Assembly: GCA_963581435.1 (NCBI GenBank)
Contig: CAUZOL010000001.1
Span: 11,745 to 75,744, forward strand
DNA from: JABISG01 sp963581435
Lineage (GTDB): Bacteria; Planctomycetota; Planctomycetia; Planctomycetales; Planctomycetaceae
Direction: 5' to 3'
DNA: 64,000 nt
Shown in pieces: positions 8,823 to 17,554 of the stretch. Both the position numbers and the translations under genes were made by a program. The notes under the pieces are model-generated. The model saw only the letters and a list, made by a program, of their open reading frames with translations, made no database searches and was not told the DNA's origin. Positions within the stretch are counted from its first letter, which is position 1; every line of letters begins with the position of its first letter.

Positions 8823-8972
8823 AACGGAGAATCCCTGTGGGAATAATTTGTGGCGTTCGTTGATGAGTGCCATTGGTCAATATCTGATGCTGACTTTCGG
8901 AACCTCGTAGCGGGGTCAGCCTGTTGACAGTGCGGGTATTATAGGCGGCAAGTCTCTGCACGTGGATCGACT

Positions 8973-10076
8973 GTGGGGACAATTCGCGCGAATCTGTCAG
9001 GAAAACCCAACGGCGTGTCAGTGAACGACTTTCAGAAAAACGAACCGCTTGCTTCGGCAGCCCACGACGGCGAGACGATCACGTTCTTTCCCACCTACGG
9101 CTGCCGCAATCCTCAAGGGGGCGGTTGGAAAGTGACCGTGCATGGTTGGGTTTATCGGCCGAAGGAAAATTCGCTGAGACGCGCAGCGGTGTTGAGCCTG
9201 CTGCGACGCGCGGCCCGGATCGATCGCGACACGATGGCCAGCGTCACATTGAAGGGCCGTTTGCGACCGTTTCTGTTCGACAACAAACGCGGCCGCCGTT
9301 TTTCGGTTGAATTGGGCCAGGTGATTCACGATCTACCGGCCTCAAATCCGAATGGACACTTTCACGTAACCCTCGATATTGCGGATAACAGTCTGCCATC
9401 ACCTGCAACAGCATCTCCCGATGAGTCGCTTCCATTTTCGGTGTTCAGCCAGGGCGCGAGCGAACGCACACCCGCAGGCGAAGTGCGGTTGATTGGTGAA
9501 GAGGGCGTGTCGATCGTTTCCGACATCGACGACACGATCAAGATCTCCGAGGTCACCAACCGCAGAGAATTGTTCGCAAACACATTCGTCCGGGATTTTC
9601 GAGCCGCACCGAAGATGGCCGATGCGTATCGCCATTGGGCGAGCGCGGGCGCATCGTTTCACTATGTTTCGGCCAGCCCGTGGCAGCTGTTCGATCCACT
9701 ATCGGCGTTGTTGGCCGACCAGCGTTTTGCGGCCGGGAGCGTTCATCTGCGTAATTTCCGAGTCAAAGACCGTTCACTCATCGACTTTTTGACCGACACA
9801 GATGTCGCGAAACGAAAAGTCGCCGAGAAACTACTACACGACTTCCCCCGTCGCCAATTCGTGTTGGTGGGCGATTCCGGCGAACGCGATCCGGAAATGT
9901 ACGCGGGCCTGGCACGAGATTACTCCGCGCAGGTTCGCCACATTTACATCCGTAACGTGACCGGCGAACAACGCGACTGCGATCGATTCCGGATCGCTTT
10001 TGATGGCGTGCCGGAAAATAAATGGACGTTGTTTGATTCAGAGACCGGCCTCGACGCCGACGCGATCGGCCTGTGA
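8973..10076 (+). CDS. APP1-type phosphatidate phosphatase domain protein (DUF2183)
   Basis: A 367-residue protein. The C-terminal half has the HAD-like motif SDIDDTIKISEV (Asp184, Asp186, Asp187 and Thr188), a VSASPWQLF segment and VLVGDSGERDPEMY, the three marks of the APP1 catalytic domain. Yeast App1 removes phosphate from phosphatidate. The N-terminal half is a beta-rich domain with VTVHGWVYRP, also typical of the family. No signal peptide is visible. The GTG at 8973 is the longest start; GTG codons at 9015 or 9021 (VSVNDF) are alternatives. Divergent from tdh by about 150 bp. A role in phospholipid turnover is inferred. Confidence 0.8.
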   Translation: MGTIRANLSGKPNGVSVNDFQKNEPLASAAHDGETITFFPTYGCRNPQGGGWKVTVHGWVYRPKENSLRRAAVLSLLRRAARIDRDTMASVTLKGRLRPFLFDNKRGRRFSVELGQVIHDLPASNPNGHFHVTLDIADNSLPSPATASPDESLPFSVFSQGASERTPAGEVRLIGEEGVSIVSDIDDTIKISEVTNRRELFANTFVRDFRAAPKMADAYRHWASAGASFHYVSASPWQLFDPLSALLADQRFAAGSVHLRNFRVKDRSLIDFLTDTDVAKRKVAEKLLHDFPRRQFVLVGDSGERDPEMYAGLARDYSAQVRHIYIRNVTGEQRDCDRFRIAFDGVPENKWTLFDSETGLDADAIGL

Positions 10077-10230
10077 TTGTCGCCGTTCTGCAACGACAGG
10101 TTGGCAATTTCACATTGACGGATTCTGAGATTCCATTCCCTCGCATCGCGGCGTCGGTTATTCTCGCCGTTGGGACATGAACTTCACGGCTGATTTGACA
10201 ACTTCGATTCTCACCGGATAGGCAGAACGC

Positions 10231-11838
10231 ATGATCGGCAACAGGATGCGGCCCGTTGTGGCTGGGATGAACGGTGCGGTCGCCTCGGCGCATCCGCTGG
10301 CGAGTCAGGTGGGGTTGGATGTTTTGCGTGGCGGCGGAAACGCCGTCGATGCAATTGTCGCGACGGCTGCCGCCCTGAATGTTGTTGAACCCTACATGAG
10401 CGGCGTCGGCGGCGTTGGCTTTCTGCTGCTGCATCTGGCAGATGGCGAAACGAAGGTGCTGAATTTCAGCGGCAACACGCCGGCCGCTGCCACGCCGGAT
10501 CGCTTCACTCCGGAGACCCAAGATCGAGGTCCCTCATCGTGTCTCATTCCGGGCAATGTGGCGGGTTGGTTGGAAGCGTTGGAGAAACACGGTACGAAAT
10601 CGGCCGACGACGTATTTGCGCCGGCCATCGCGATGGCAGAGGACGGGTTTCCGCTGCATCCGCTGAACGCACGAATGATCGAGGCCGCCCTGCCCCGCTT
10701 GAACGAACCGGGCCAGAAAGTTTACGGCAGCGTGTCACCGCAAATCGGTGCCATCTTGCGGCAGCCCGATCTGGCGAAGTCGTTGCGTGCGATTGCACGA
10801 AACGGAGCTGACTATTTCTACCGTGGTCCGCTGGCGCTGACAATCGCCGACTACATCCAGTCACAAGGAGGCCTGCTATCGCGCGACGATTTGGCGGGAT
10901 ACGAACCGACCTGGGAGGAACCTGTCGGCATCAATTACCGTGGCGTCGATATCAAGACGTGTCCGCCGAATTGCGAAGGTTTTCAGATACTGCAAACTTT
11001 GAAGTTGATCGAAGCGACCGATCTGAAATCACTCGGACATAATTCGCTCGACTATATCCAACTGCTCAGCGAAGCGATGAAACTGGCAACGGCCGACCGT
11101 ATCGAGTGGTGCGGTGATCCGAATTTCATCGACATCCCTTTGGAGCGGTTGCTGTCGGAAGAATATATCGCCGCACGACGCGGAGCGATCAATAAAGAGG
11201 CCGCATCGCGAAGCGAAGGCGAGCGCTGGCGCGGCCCGCGAAGCCAGGAGATTGTTTCACCGGGCAAGATTGACGGTTTGACGACACACCTGTCGGCCGT
11301 TGATGGCCAGGGGAATGTCGCAAGCATTACGCAGTCGCTGGGGAACGGTTTTGGTTCGGGCGTTGTTGTCCCCGAGACCGGCATCACGTTGAATAATTTT
11401 GTGTTCTGGACCGAGATCGATCCTGCGTGTCCCACTCCCAACCTGATCGAGCCGGGCAAACGTTGGTCGTGCTGCATGTCGCCGGTGCAGGTCTTCCGCG
11501 ACGGAAAGTTCTGGTTTTCGATCGCGACGCCCGGCAGCTACGGTATTCTGCAGACAACGGTGCAGATGCTGCTCAATGTCGTTGAGTTCGGTGCCGATCC
11601 ACAAATGGCGATCGAGGCGCCACGATTTCGACTTTACGAAGACACGAAAATGCAGATCGAAGACCGTGTTGCCATTGCTGTGCGCGACGACTTGACTGCC
11701 CGTGGACACGAACTCGAACTGCTGGGCGACTTTTCGATGATGGTGGGGGGCGGACAATCGGTGATGATCGACCCGCAGTCGAACGCACGCCTCGCCGGTG
11801 CCGATCCGCGACGCGACGGTTATGCGGTCGCTTACTAG
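10231..11838 (+). CDS. Gamma-glutamyltransferase family protein
   Basis: A 535-residue Ntn hydrolase of the gamma-glutamyltranspeptidase family. The autoprocessing site is TTHLSAVD with the first Thr (about 351) as the new N-terminal nucleophile of the small subunit. GGNAVDA near the start and GSGVVVPETGITLNNF further on are also conserved. Members transfer or hydrolyse gamma-glutamyl groups of glutathione and related amides; relatives act on oxamate. No signal peptide is seen, unlike the periplasmic E. coli enzyme, so a cytoplasmic amidase role is possible. The gene is alone on its strand. Confidence 0.88.
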   Translation: MIGNRMRPVVAGMNGAVASAHPLASQVGLDVLRGGGNAVDAIVATAAALNVVEPYMSGVGGVGFLLLHLADGETKVLNFSGNTPAAATPDRFTPETQDRGPSSCLIPGNVAGWLEALEKHGTKSADDVFAPAIAMAEDGFPLHPLNARMIEAALPRLNEPGQKVYGSVSPQIGAILRQPDLAKSLRAIARNGADYFYRGPLALTIADYIQSQGGLLSRDDLAGYEPTWEEPVGINYRGVDIKTCPPNCEGFQILQTLKLIEATDLKSLGHNSLDYIQLLSEAMKLATADRIEWCGDPNFIDIPLERLLSEEYIAARRGAINKEAASRSEGERWRGPRSQEIVSPGKIDGLTTHLSAVDGQGNVASITQSLGNGFGSGVVVPETGITLNNFVFWTEIDPACPTPNLIEPGKRWSCCMSPVQVFRDGKFWFSIATPGSYGILQTTVQMLLNVVEFGADPQMAIEAPRFRLYEDTKMQIEDRVAIAVRDDLTARGHELELLGDFSMMVGGGQSVMIDPQSNARLAGADPRRDGYAVAY

Positions 11839-11845
11839 GCAGCCG

Positions 11846-12244
11846 CTATTGCGGTGCGATCAGGTCGTAACGCTTTGAAACGCGATTGCCGATTGGCGCT
11901 GAGCGAACTGAAACCCTTTGACCATCGGCGAGAGCTCGTCGACATTCCGGGCCGCAGGGTTGGGGAAAGACGACTTTGCCGGAGGGCGCGGTTGAGTTCT
12001 CGGCAGTCGGAGCAATTGGCTGCAGAGTTGCACCACTCAGTTCGCCAACTGTGTATTCGGCAACCGGCGCTTTCATCGAGAGATGTTCTTTGTAGGTGCT
12101 GCTGAAGCCGACGGGCTGTTTGTACATCGGCACGAGAAACATCGACAACGAGTGACCATGCGCAGAGACACCACTGCGACATCCGGCCGAGATGCCGACA
12201 GCCGCGAAGAGCAGCACCACGAGGAGTTTTCTGCGGAGTCTCAC
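11846..12244 (-). CDS. Small lipoprotein, hypothetical
   Basis: A 132-residue protein with a lipoprotein signal: Arg-rich start MRLRRKLL, hydrophobic stretch, and lipobox ISAGC with Cys22 as the lipidation site. The mature part has no recognised domain. It overlaps nothing and ends 7 bases from the convergent gamma-glutamyltransferase stop. A longer plus/minus-frame alternative at this place lacks a signal and is less likely. Confidence 0.7.
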   Translation of the reverse strand: MRLRRKLLVVLLFAAVGISAGCRSGVSAHGHSLSMFLVPMYKQPVGFSSTYKEHLSMKAPVAEYTVGELSGATLQPIAPTAENSTAPSGKVVFPQPCGPECRRALADGQRVSVRSAPIGNRVSKRYDLIAPQ

Positions 12245-12384
12245 AGCGATTTATCCAAACATAGTGGCGACGGATCAATCCGGGCAACTGGATATGTCCG
12301 ATGCCTACGAATCGTTTCTCACCTTGTTTCAGTATCGGCAATTGCGGCCGGGCTGCTGACTTCGCACAGGGCACTGTGCGTGTG

Positions 12385-12427
12385 AAAAAAGAAAAGCCCG
12401 GCGTGCCGTTGGGCAGCCGAGCTTTCA
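12385..12427 (-). terminator. Rho-independent terminator of the superoxide dismutase gene
   Basis: Read on the minus strand, an imperfect GC-rich stem (AGCTCGGC pairing with GCCGGGCT) is followed by TTTTCTTTTTT. It begins about 33 bases after the sod stop codon. This is one of the few textbook terminators in the window. Confidence 0.75.
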
Positions 12428-12459
12428 GATTGCTTAACACTGTGCGGATTAGGTAGACC

Positions 12460-13071
12460 CTACGCCTTCGCAGCGGCGAATCGGCGAGCGACCTCGTCCC
12501 AATCGACGACGTTCCAAAATGCCGAAACGTAATCGGGACGGCGGTTCTGGTAATTCAGATAGTAAGCGTGTTCCCAAACATCGAGGCCGAGAATCGGTGT
12601 GCGGCCTTCAGAGAGGGGCGTATCCTGATTGGCGGTGCTTTCGACGACGAGATTTCCGCCATCGCACGACAGCCAGGCCCAGCCGCTTCCAAATCGTGTG
12701 GCAGCGGCCGCCGCAAATTTCGCTTTGAAATCGGCAAAGCTGCCGCAGGCTGCGTTGATTGCGTCGGCGAGTTCACCGCTCGGCTCTCCGCCACCATCGG
12801 GACTCATCACAGTCCAGAACAGTGAGTGGTTTGCATGTCCACCGCCATTATTGCGAATGGCACCGCGAATGCCTTCGGGGACAGCCGCCAGATCGCTGAC
12901 GAGATCTTCAATCGACTTTCCAGCCAGATCGTCATGCCCTTCCAGCGCAGCATTTGCCTTGCCGATGTAGGCCTGATGATGTTTCGAGTGGTGGATTTCC
13001 ATCGTGCGAGCGTCGATGTGCGGTTCCAGCGCATCGTAGCCGTAGGGCAGTTCTGGTAATGAATAGGCCAT
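12460..13071 (-). CDS. sodA: Superoxide dismutase, Mn/Fe family
   Basis: A 203-residue enzyme that converts superoxide to oxygen and hydrogen peroxide. The four metal ligands are all present: His27 (MEIHHSKHH), His82 (GGHANHSLFW), Asp164 and His168 (DVWEHAYYLNY). The NNGGGH motif and the ANQDTPL segment with its Gln favour manganese, by family rules. No signal peptide, so it acts in the cytoplasm. It is monocistronic, with a clear terminator after it. The symbol sodA follows from the Mn-type residues; sodB or a cambialistic enzyme cannot be excluded. Confidence 0.95.
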   Translation of the reverse strand: MAYSLPELPYGYDALEPHIDARTMEIHHSKHHQAYIGKANAALEGHDDLAGKSIEDLVSDLAAVPEGIRGAIRNNGGGHANHSLFWTVMSPDGGGEPSGELADAINAACGSFADFKAKFAAAAATRFGSGWAWLSCDGGNLVVESTANQDTPLSEGRTPILGLDVWEHAYYLNYQNRRPDYVSAFWNVVDWDEVARRFAAAKA

Positions 13072-13439
13072 GATTGTCTCTCCTCAGAGCGAACGTCGTC
13101 TTGAATTTCGGCTTCCGGCGGCTGGCGAATGATTCCACCCCGCGTCACATCGGCCATTGTAGATTGTCATCTGTTGCCGACAACCTATGGAGCGGTCTTT
13201 TTCTGACGTTCGCTGGGGCTTTCCTCCCTGCGGTCACCCCAGCCCGTTCCATTCACGCGATCTCAGGAGCTGCGCGGGCCGGTTGACTTGGATTGTGCGG
13301 CATCTAAAATGGATGTCAAACAGCTCGCGCGCCGACAAAACTCCGCGTGTGGAGTGAAACCACGGCCTCTGCCCAAGCAGGTTTGGACACATCGGCCTAA
13401 AATCTGTCGTTCGCCTGCCTCAACGAAAGCCCATAGCCG
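13072..13439. other. Intergenic region between sod and GT2 genes
   Basis: About 370 bases between divergent genes. It must hold both promoters, but I see no convincing operator, repeat or small gene. Open frames here are short and have no family-like content. Confidence 0.5.
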
Positions 13440-14177
13440 ATGCCTGCACGCCGAACACTCGTCGCATTGCCGGTCTTCAACGAAGAGTCGCACATTCTGG
13501 CGGTACTCGATGAGGTGCGAAAATATGGCGACGACATTCTCGTCGTCGATGATGGATCTTCCGACCGGACGCCAGAAGTCCTTTCGACGCAGACCGATGT
13601 GAGAATCATCACGCATGAAAAGAACCTGGGGTACGGTGCCGCGCTGCGAACTGCGTTTGAGTATTCCGTCGAAGAAGAGTTCGACGTGTTAGTGACAATC
13701 GATTGTGACGGTCAACACGAGCCGCGGTTGATACCGGAACTGGCCGAAGCCGTCTATCCGGCCGGTCAACCGGCCATCGATATCGTCTCCGGCAGTCGCT
13801 ATCTCCAGACATTCGAAGGCAACAGCGCGCCGCCGGAAGAGCGGCGAAAGATTAACATGCAGATCACGCAGGTCATCAACGAGCGGTTGGGGCTTGAGCT
13901 GACCGATTCGTTCTGCGGTTTTAAGGCATACCGGGTTGCCGCGCTGCCGCAGTTCGAGATTACCGAACTGGGCTACGCCATGCCGCTGCAATTGTGGGCT
14001 CAGGCTGTGGCGGCACGAATGCGAATTGTCGAGTTCCCGGTGCCGTTGGTTTATCTCGAAGAGGAGCGATCGTTTGGCGGCTCGCTCGACGACTCCCGTC
14101 GTCGTATGGCATACTATGGTGAAGTGCTGGATCGCGAGATGACCGCATTGTCGTTGCCTTGTTCCGCCGGTTCTTAA
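13440..14177 (+). CDS. Glycosyltransferase family 2 (dolichyl-phosphate mannose synthase-like)
   Basis: A 245-residue GT-A enzyme. N-terminal ALPVFNEESH and ILVVDDGSSDRTPEV bind the nucleotide sugar, and VTIDCDGQHEP carries the metal-binding DxD-type acidic residues. These match the dolichol/polyprenyl-phosphate mannosyl- or glucosyltransferase branch of GT2. No transmembrane segment is seen, so it would work at the cytoplasmic face on a lipid or protein acceptor that cannot be named. Start at 13440 fits; the next gene follows after 117 bases containing a repeat. Confidence 0.88.
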   Translation: MPARRTLVALPVFNEESHILAVLDEVRKYGDDILVVDDGSSDRTPEVLSTQTDVRIITHEKNLGYGAALRTAFEYSVEEEFDVLVTIDCDGQHEPRLIPELAEAVYPAGQPAIDIVSGSRYLQTFEGNSAPPEERRKINMQITQVINERLGLELTDSFCGFKAYRVAALPQFEITELGYAMPLQLWAQAVAARMRIVEFPVPLVYLEEERSFGGSLDDSRRRMAYYGEVLDREMTALSLPCSAGS

Positions 14178-14213
14178 TTTGCTCCTTTTTCATCGGACTC
14201 CCTGTTGAGCGTA

Positions 14214-14270
14214 CCATTGGCATCTCGCCAGTCCCCACCGCGATGCACTGGCGACACGCCAGTGGCACCC
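14214..14270. repeat. Interspersed repeat, family D
   Basis: Inner palindrome CACTGGCGACACGCCAGTGG preceded by a partial copy TTGGCATCTCGCCAGT. A close copy is at 20629-20684. The word CGCCAGT occurs in both halves. Confidence 0.75.
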
Positions 14271-14294
14271 TTTGCATTCTCCATTTGAGCTTTT

Positions 14295-15998
14295 ATGCCC
14301 GCCTGTTCAATTCCCACCGGCCATAACGCGATGTTTGAGTCCACTGCGCCTGTTGAGCCACCGTGGATAAAACAACAATTGCGCGTTCCGCGCGACGACG
14401 AAACACTGTTCGCTCGTCCGGAATTGTCGACCGTCATTGAGGAAGCCCGAAACAACGTCGCCCGGCTCGACGAAACATCAACCGACCTGTCAGGCCGGAC
14501 AATCGCGCAACTGCGGGAATGGTCGAAAAACGACATTCTTCAGGCGGCCCGTCAGTACACATCCGAACTGACCGGTGAACCGATATCCGATCCAGCGGAC
14601 GGTCTGCTGCTGGTGGCGGGACATCAACCCTCGCTGTTTCACCCCGGCGTGTGGGTGAAGAATTTTGCGGTCGGGGCATTGGCGAAAAGTTGCGGTGGCA
14701 CGGCGCTCAATCTCATTGTCGATAACGACACCCTCTCATCGACACAAATACGTGTGCCCCTCGGCGACCGCAACTCCCCGCAGATTGAGATGGTCCCCTT
14801 CGACGACGAACGACCGCCCCAGCCTTGGGAGGAAGCCACGGTCGCTAACAGCCAGTTGTTCGCATCGTTCGGCGATCGTATCGGCGCGCTGATGTCGATT
14901 TGGAATATCGAACCGTTGCTCAGCGGTATGTGGCCCGACGCAGTTCGCGTTGCCAATGCGAGCGGATCACTACGTGATGCGTTGACCGCGGCGCGGCATC
15001 GACAGGAACGGCGTTGGGGCTGCGAGAATCTGGAACTGCCGATTAGCCGTGTCTGTCAAATGGACCCGTTTTTATGGTTCGCCAGTCATTTATTGCTTGA
15101 ACTGCCGCGTTTTCGCGACGTGCATAACGAGGTACTGGGCGAGTTTCGCAAGGTGAACCGAATTCGCAGTCGAACGCATCCCGTACCCGAATTGAACGCG
15201 GAACATGATGGCTGGCTGGAAGCTCCGTTCTGGGTATGGCGAGCGGGCGAAGATCAACGCCAGCGAGCGTTCGCCAAACAGGTAGGGCGCGAAATTCATT
15301 TGTCCGACGGCAAAGAAACGTTTGCGACGTTGCCGTTGTCACCGGACGGCGAAGCCTGTTGTGCGGTCGAAGTGCTGCGTGAATTGCCGCAGCGGGGAAT
15401 TCGACTGAGAACTCGCGCTCTGACAACGACACTATTTTCCCGCTTGTGCCTGTCCGACCTGTTCGTGCACGGGATCGGTGGATCGAAATACGACGAGATG
15501 ACCGACCGGATAATCCACCGCTTTTACCGGTTGGCTCCGCCGTCATTCCTGACATTGTCGGCCACTTTGCATTTGCCGCTAGCCGAGCCGTTCGCCGTTT
15601 CGACTGACGATGTCACCCGCCGGCGACGTCTGCAACGCGACCTGGAGTACAATTCCGACCGCCATTTGACAGAGAGCAACAGCGAGAATGTTGATTCGCT
15701 GATTGCCGAAAAGCAGCAATTGATCGCCGAACAAAAGAATGCGACGGCGGGCAATCTTTCGCGTCGTCAGCGCCGTCTTCGCTCGCGGAGTAACCACGAT
15801 CGATTTCGTCGCCTACGAGAAATTGGTGGCCGTCTTTCGGAGTTGACGGTCGAGAAACGACAACAGATCGAAGCAGAACTGTCTGATGTCGCACAGCAGT
15901 TGGCGGCCAACGCAAATCTAACAAATCGCGAATTGCCGTTCTGCCTGTATCCCGAAGCGAAGCTGCGCAGCTTCATGACGGAACTGCCGGTCAAGTGA
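14295..15998 (+). CDS. Conserved-looking hypothetical protein with C-terminal coiled coil
   Basis: A 567-residue cytoplasmic protein; an ATG at 14331 is an alternative start. An early LLVAGHQPSLFHPGVWVKN segment recalls the TGQQPGLxxGPLY segment of BshC, the bacillithiol cysteine-adding enzyme. The order seen here (GHQ motif, Rossmann-like middle, charged helical C-terminus from about residue 455 to 545) also recalls BshC, but the match is by eye and weak. Other notable segments are DNDTLSSTQIRVP and LFVHGIGGSKYDEMTD. It is 117 bases after the GT2 gene. No function is claimed. Confidence 0.75.
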   Translation: MPACSIPTGHNAMFESTAPVEPPWIKQQLRVPRDDETLFARPELSTVIEEARNNVARLDETSTDLSGRTIAQLREWSKNDILQAARQYTSELTGEPISDPADGLLLVAGHQPSLFHPGVWVKNFAVGALAKSCGGTALNLIVDNDTLSSTQIRVPLGDRNSPQIEMVPFDDERPPQPWEEATVANSQLFASFGDRIGALMSIWNIEPLLSGMWPDAVRVANASGSLRDALTAARHRQERRWGCENLELPISRVCQMDPFLWFASHLLLELPRFRDVHNEVLGEFRKVNRIRSRTHPVPELNAEHDGWLEAPFWVWRAGEDQRQRAFAKQVGREIHLSDGKETFATLPLSPDGEACCAVEVLRELPQRGIRLRTRALTTTLFSRLCLSDLFVHGIGGSKYDEMTDRIIHRFYRLAPPSFLTLSATLHLPLAEPFAVSTDDVTRRRRLQRDLEYNSDRHLTESNSENVDSLIAEKQQLIAEQKNATAGNLSRRQRRLRSRSNHDRFRRLREIGGRLSELTVEKRQQIEAELSDVAQQLAANANLTNRELPFCLYPEAKLRSFMTELPVK

Positions 15999-16007
15999 CG
16001 CCCTCAT

Positions 16008-16814
16008 TCAACGTCTGCTCAACTTGCCGTGCTGAAACTGGTGCCGCCGGTTGAACAGCCGCAGGTAACTCAATAGGACTGCGGTCATTGTTCCGAGCGC
16101 GGTTCCCGCCGCGATGAGAAACATGATGACGATTTGATACTTGACGGCGATCAACGGATCGGCGCCAGAGAGAAGTTGTCCGGTCATAATTCCCGGCAGG
16201 CTGACGACGCCGACGACCATCATCGAGTTGATGATGGGAATCATGCCGGTCCGTACCGCCTGCCTCACCGGTTCGCGAGCCGCCTCCCAACGCGTGGCCC
16301 CCAACGTCAGCAACATTTCAACGCGGTCTCTCTTTCCAGCCAGTTCCTCACCGAGCCGGTCGATGCCAAGTGAGATGCCGGTCAGCGTGTTGCCGAGAAT
16401 CATTCCCATCAACGGGACGGCATACTGGGCGATATTGTTTGTCCAGACTGCAGGCGGAATCACAACGGTCAGCGCGACGGTTGTCACCAACCACGAACTG
16501 GCGAGAACGGCAACGATGCTGTTCAGCCAGATTCCGACATAACGCCACTCGACCCGGCGCACGGCGGCGACGCCCGCTATCAGCGACATCAGCAGCATCA
16601 GCAAGGCGACGGCAAACCACGGCGTCTGTGGCCGGAAGAACCATGCGAGTACATAGCCGATTGCCAGCAACTGCATGATGGTGCGGAGCGAAGCAATCGC
16701 CAGTCGCCGCTCGAGTTTGAGCTGCAATGCCAGCGAAATCAGCCCGTTGGCGAGGATCAAGCAAGCGGCTGCCAGGATATTGAGGTAGGAGAGGTCGGCC
16801 GGTCCGTCAATCAT
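16008..16814 (-). CDS. fetB: FetB-like ABC transporter permease (UPF0014)
   Basis: A 268-residue membrane protein with about seven hydrophobic segments, full length for the FetB/YbbM family. Conserved marks seen are the N-terminal LILANGLISLALQLKLERRLAIASLRT, PLMGMILGNTLTGISLG, and the ATRWEAAREPVRQAVRTGMIPIIN loop that contacts the ATPase. In E. coli FetAB exports iron and protects against peroxide stress. Its start overlaps the end of the ATPase gene by 8 bases, so the two are translationally coupled. Confidence 0.88.
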   Translation of the reverse strand: MIDGPADLSYLNILAAACLILANGLISLALQLKLERRLAIASLRTIMQLLAIGYVLAWFFRPQTPWFAVALLMLLMSLIAGVAAVRRVEWRYVGIWLNSIVAVLASSWLVTTVALTVVIPPAVWTNNIAQYAVPLMGMILGNTLTGISLGIDRLGEELAGKRDRVEMLLTLGATRWEAAREPVRQAVRTGMIPIINSMMVVGVVSLPGIMTGQLLSGADPLIAVKYQIVIMFLIAAGTALGTMTAVLLSYLRLFNRRHQFQHGKLSRR

Positions 16815-17532
16815 CGCCCTGCTCCGTTTCAGAGATCGATTCCATTGCCAATACCTGGTCGGCCACCCGTTGGAGTTGACTAGTATCGTGAGTCACCCAG
16901 AGTGTGGCCCGCGTTGTGGGCGAATCGTTGAGCCATCGCGATACGAGCGATTCCACCGCTTGGGTCGCGTTGGCGTCGAGCGCCGCGGTCGGTTCGTCGA
17001 GCAACAGAATCGCAGGATCGACGTGCATCGCCCGCAGCAACGCGACAATTTGTGCCTCGCCTCCGGAAAGATCATCGCTCGACTTTTTCAGAAACGCAGT
17101 GTCGCGGCCAAGCTGCTGCAACGATTGCATAACGGCATCATGGTCGAACGAAACACCGTCGGCCTGCGCCAATTGAAACGGTAGCCGCAAGTTGTCTTCC
17201 ACCGACCCTGAGACAAGCGCCGGCCGCTGATGCAGATAGACCACGCTGCGGCGAAATGACGGCACTTTCTCGTTCGAGATTTCCGCGCCGTTCCACAAGA
17301 GTTGGCCCTCATCGAATTGGTCGAGCATGGCAAGCGTCCGCAGCAGCACCGTCTTCCCGCATCCCGTCGGACCGGTGACGGCCCATTGTTGCCCGCGGCA
17401 GACCGACAGTGAGACGTTGCGAATCAGCCAATGGGCATCGGCGGCGCAGCGCCCGAGGTTATCCGCCTGCAGAATCGGTGGATGGGACATTCGATCGTCG
17501 TTTTCGTCGGAGGAGTTCAGCGCGATAGTCAT
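16807..17532 (-). CDS. fetA: FetA-like ABC transporter ATP-binding protein
   Basis: A 241-residue ABC ATPase with Walker A GPTGCGKT, signature LSGGEAQIVALLRA, Walker B ILLLDEPTAALD and the H-loop WVTHDTSQL. A downstream ATG at 17490 (MSHPPILQ) would trim 14 residues and fits most FetA proteins. It powers the adjacent FetB permease, the first partner in the E. coli iron exporter. The substrate here is inferred from the pair, not shown. Confidence 0.9.
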   Translation of the reverse strand: MTIALNSSDENDDRMSHPPILQADNLGRCAADAHWLIRNVSLSVCRGQQWAVTGPTGCGKTVLLRTLAMLDQFDEGQLLWNGAEISNEKVPSFRRSVVYLHQRPALVSGSVEDNLRLPFQLAQADGVSFDHDAVMQSLQQLGRDTAFLKKSSDDLSGGEAQIVALLRAMHVDPAILLLDEPTAALDANATQAVESLVSRWLNDSPTTRATLWVTHDTSQLQRVADQVLAMESISETEQGDD

Positions 17533-17554
17533 CTATTCTAGCGGACGAAATCCC

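Noticed and set aside
8933..8952. TTGACA and TATTAT as a promoter for the APP1-type gene
   Set aside because: The two boxes are only about 8 bases apart, too close for a sigma-70 promoter.
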